Of a stretch of 40,919 bases of DNA, positions 40,699 to 40,919 are shown piece by piece. Position 1 is the stretch's first letter. Each line of letters begins with the position of its first letter. Below the pieces are notes generated by a model that was given only the letters and a program-made list of their open reading frames with translations, did no database searches and was not told where the DNA came from. Both the position numbers and the translations under genes were made by a program. This stretch comes from Floccifex porci (GTDB lineage: Bacteria > Bacillota_I > Bacilli_A > Erysipelotrichales > Erysipelotrichaceae). The DNA is taken from contig NZ_VUMM01000015.1 in assembly GCF_009696175.1 (NCBI RefSeq), forward strand, positions 1-40,919, read 5' to 3'.

Positions 40699-40919
40699 TC
40701 AACAACCCATTCCACTTTGGTTTGGGTTGTTTTTTATTTCTTCTATAATCATTTCTTTTTGATGTTTCTTCTTTGATTCAATTTCATTCCAGTATCTTAC
40801 ATATCTTACTGATGGAATAATTGGATATTGTGTAAATTCCTTTTGTTCTAAAGATTCTTTTCGTACTTGTCCACATGTTTTACCATTCAATCTTTTTTGA
40901 GGATAATGATTGATGTAAT
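40699..40919 (-). CDS. Transposase, C-terminal fragment
   Basis: The frame is open to the window edge and gives about 72 residues. They begin YINHYPQKRLNGKTCGQVRK, the pattern seen at the end of DDE transposases (Tyr/Asn-rich helix, then LNGKT and a P/C-x-x-V-R), followed by QYPIIPSVRYVRYWNEI and a basic tail. A TTG in this frame at 40890 is not a real start, because homology continues upstream. The catalytic DDE residues are outside the window. The family (IS3/IS30-like or other) cannot be decided from this piece. Confidence 0.65.
   Translation of the reverse strand, partial: YINHYPQKRLNGKTCGQVRKESLEQKEFTQYPIIPSVRYVRYWNEIESKKKHQKEMIIEEIKNNPNQSGMGC
40701..40736 (+). terminator. Hairpin near the insertion-sequence end
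   Basis: AACAACCCA, 13-base loop, TGGGTTGTT, then a T-run on the plus strand. It also encodes the last codons of the minus-strand transposase. It could stop read-through from the FemABX gene into the element. Confidence 0.75.

Larger units (their letters stand above)
40650..40919. mobile_element. Terminal part of an insertion sequence, cut by window edge
   Basis: Three signs: FemABX homology stops near 40650; a minus-strand transposase C-terminus runs off the window; and a strong hairpin lies near the element's end. The exact terminus is not defined because the other end and any target duplication are outside. A candidate terminal sequence around 40658-40675 contains GTCAAGTAGACATGGG. Confidence 0.65.

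Overview
The window is AT-rich DNA from a low-GC Gram-positive bacterium. Strong Shine-Dalgarno sites, a T-box leader, CIRCE heat-shock operators, lipobox lipoproteins, a FemABX bridge-forming enzyme and protein sequences typical of gut Bacillota point to the Erysipelotrichaceae/Erysipelotrichia as the best guess, though this cannot be proven without a search. There is no phage, no CRISPR array and no rRNA. One tRNA (Leu, GAG) is present. An insertion sequence enters at the right edge.

Layout, left to right. 1-4765 (minus): a surface/envelope operon with an O-acyltransferase carrying an SGNH tail, a glycerophosphodiester phosphodiesterase, a gamma-carbonic-anhydrase-like protein, a MATE exporter and a HAD hydrolase cut by the window edge. 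4824-7581 (minus): a three-gene ABC importer. 7748-9122: tRNA-Leu and a FemABX enzyme. 9238-11120: groES-groEL under two CIRCE-type repeats. 11242-12767: a small operon with a TM1266-type hydrogenase-system regulator, a substrate-binding lipoprotein and a Cys-tailed HesB-like protein. 12851-14824: thrS with a T-box. 14867-17595: an MBOAT/DHHW O-acetylation pair. 17694-19512: an Amt-PII fusion with a terminator in its leader. 19583-20763 (plus): yaaA and a CIRCE-controlled hsp20. 20778-24589 (minus): deoC, a transglutaminase-like protein, a broken VOC gene and a DEAD-box helicase. 24658-31144 (mostly plus): manA, PAP2, a barstar/barnase pair (minus), a small-multidrug-export protein, RsmF, RsuA and an aminopeptidase P. 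31338-34421 (minus): the unusual signalling operon. 34508-39390: sirohaem synthesis (a HemC-CobA-HemD triple fusion and a Met8-type protein), BioY, and a divergent sirohaem sulfite/nitrite reductase. 39477-40919: a second FemABX gene whose 3' end is replaced by an insertion sequence.

The most interesting locus is 31338-34421. It looks like an agr-type two-component system in which the histidine kinase is split. One protein carries the GHKL ATPase but has no phospho-accepting His at the expected place. Two tandem multi-pass membrane proteins carry the H-box (RHDILNF) and stop right after it, with no ATPase domain. The last 39 residues of these two proteins are identical and are encoded by a 117-bp repeat with only three silent differences, while their membrane parts have diverged. 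A LytTR response regulator leads the operon. My inference is interchangeable sensors feeding one shared catalytic subunit.

Other points of note are four genes with the same leaderless layout (TGN-TATAAT-like, six bases, then ATG), a perfect 17-bp-arm palindrome holding both divergent -10 boxes between deoC and manA, a lipoprotein barnase with its barstar, and an intrinsic terminator in the short amt leader. Functions are assigned from motifs read by eye; no database search was possible.
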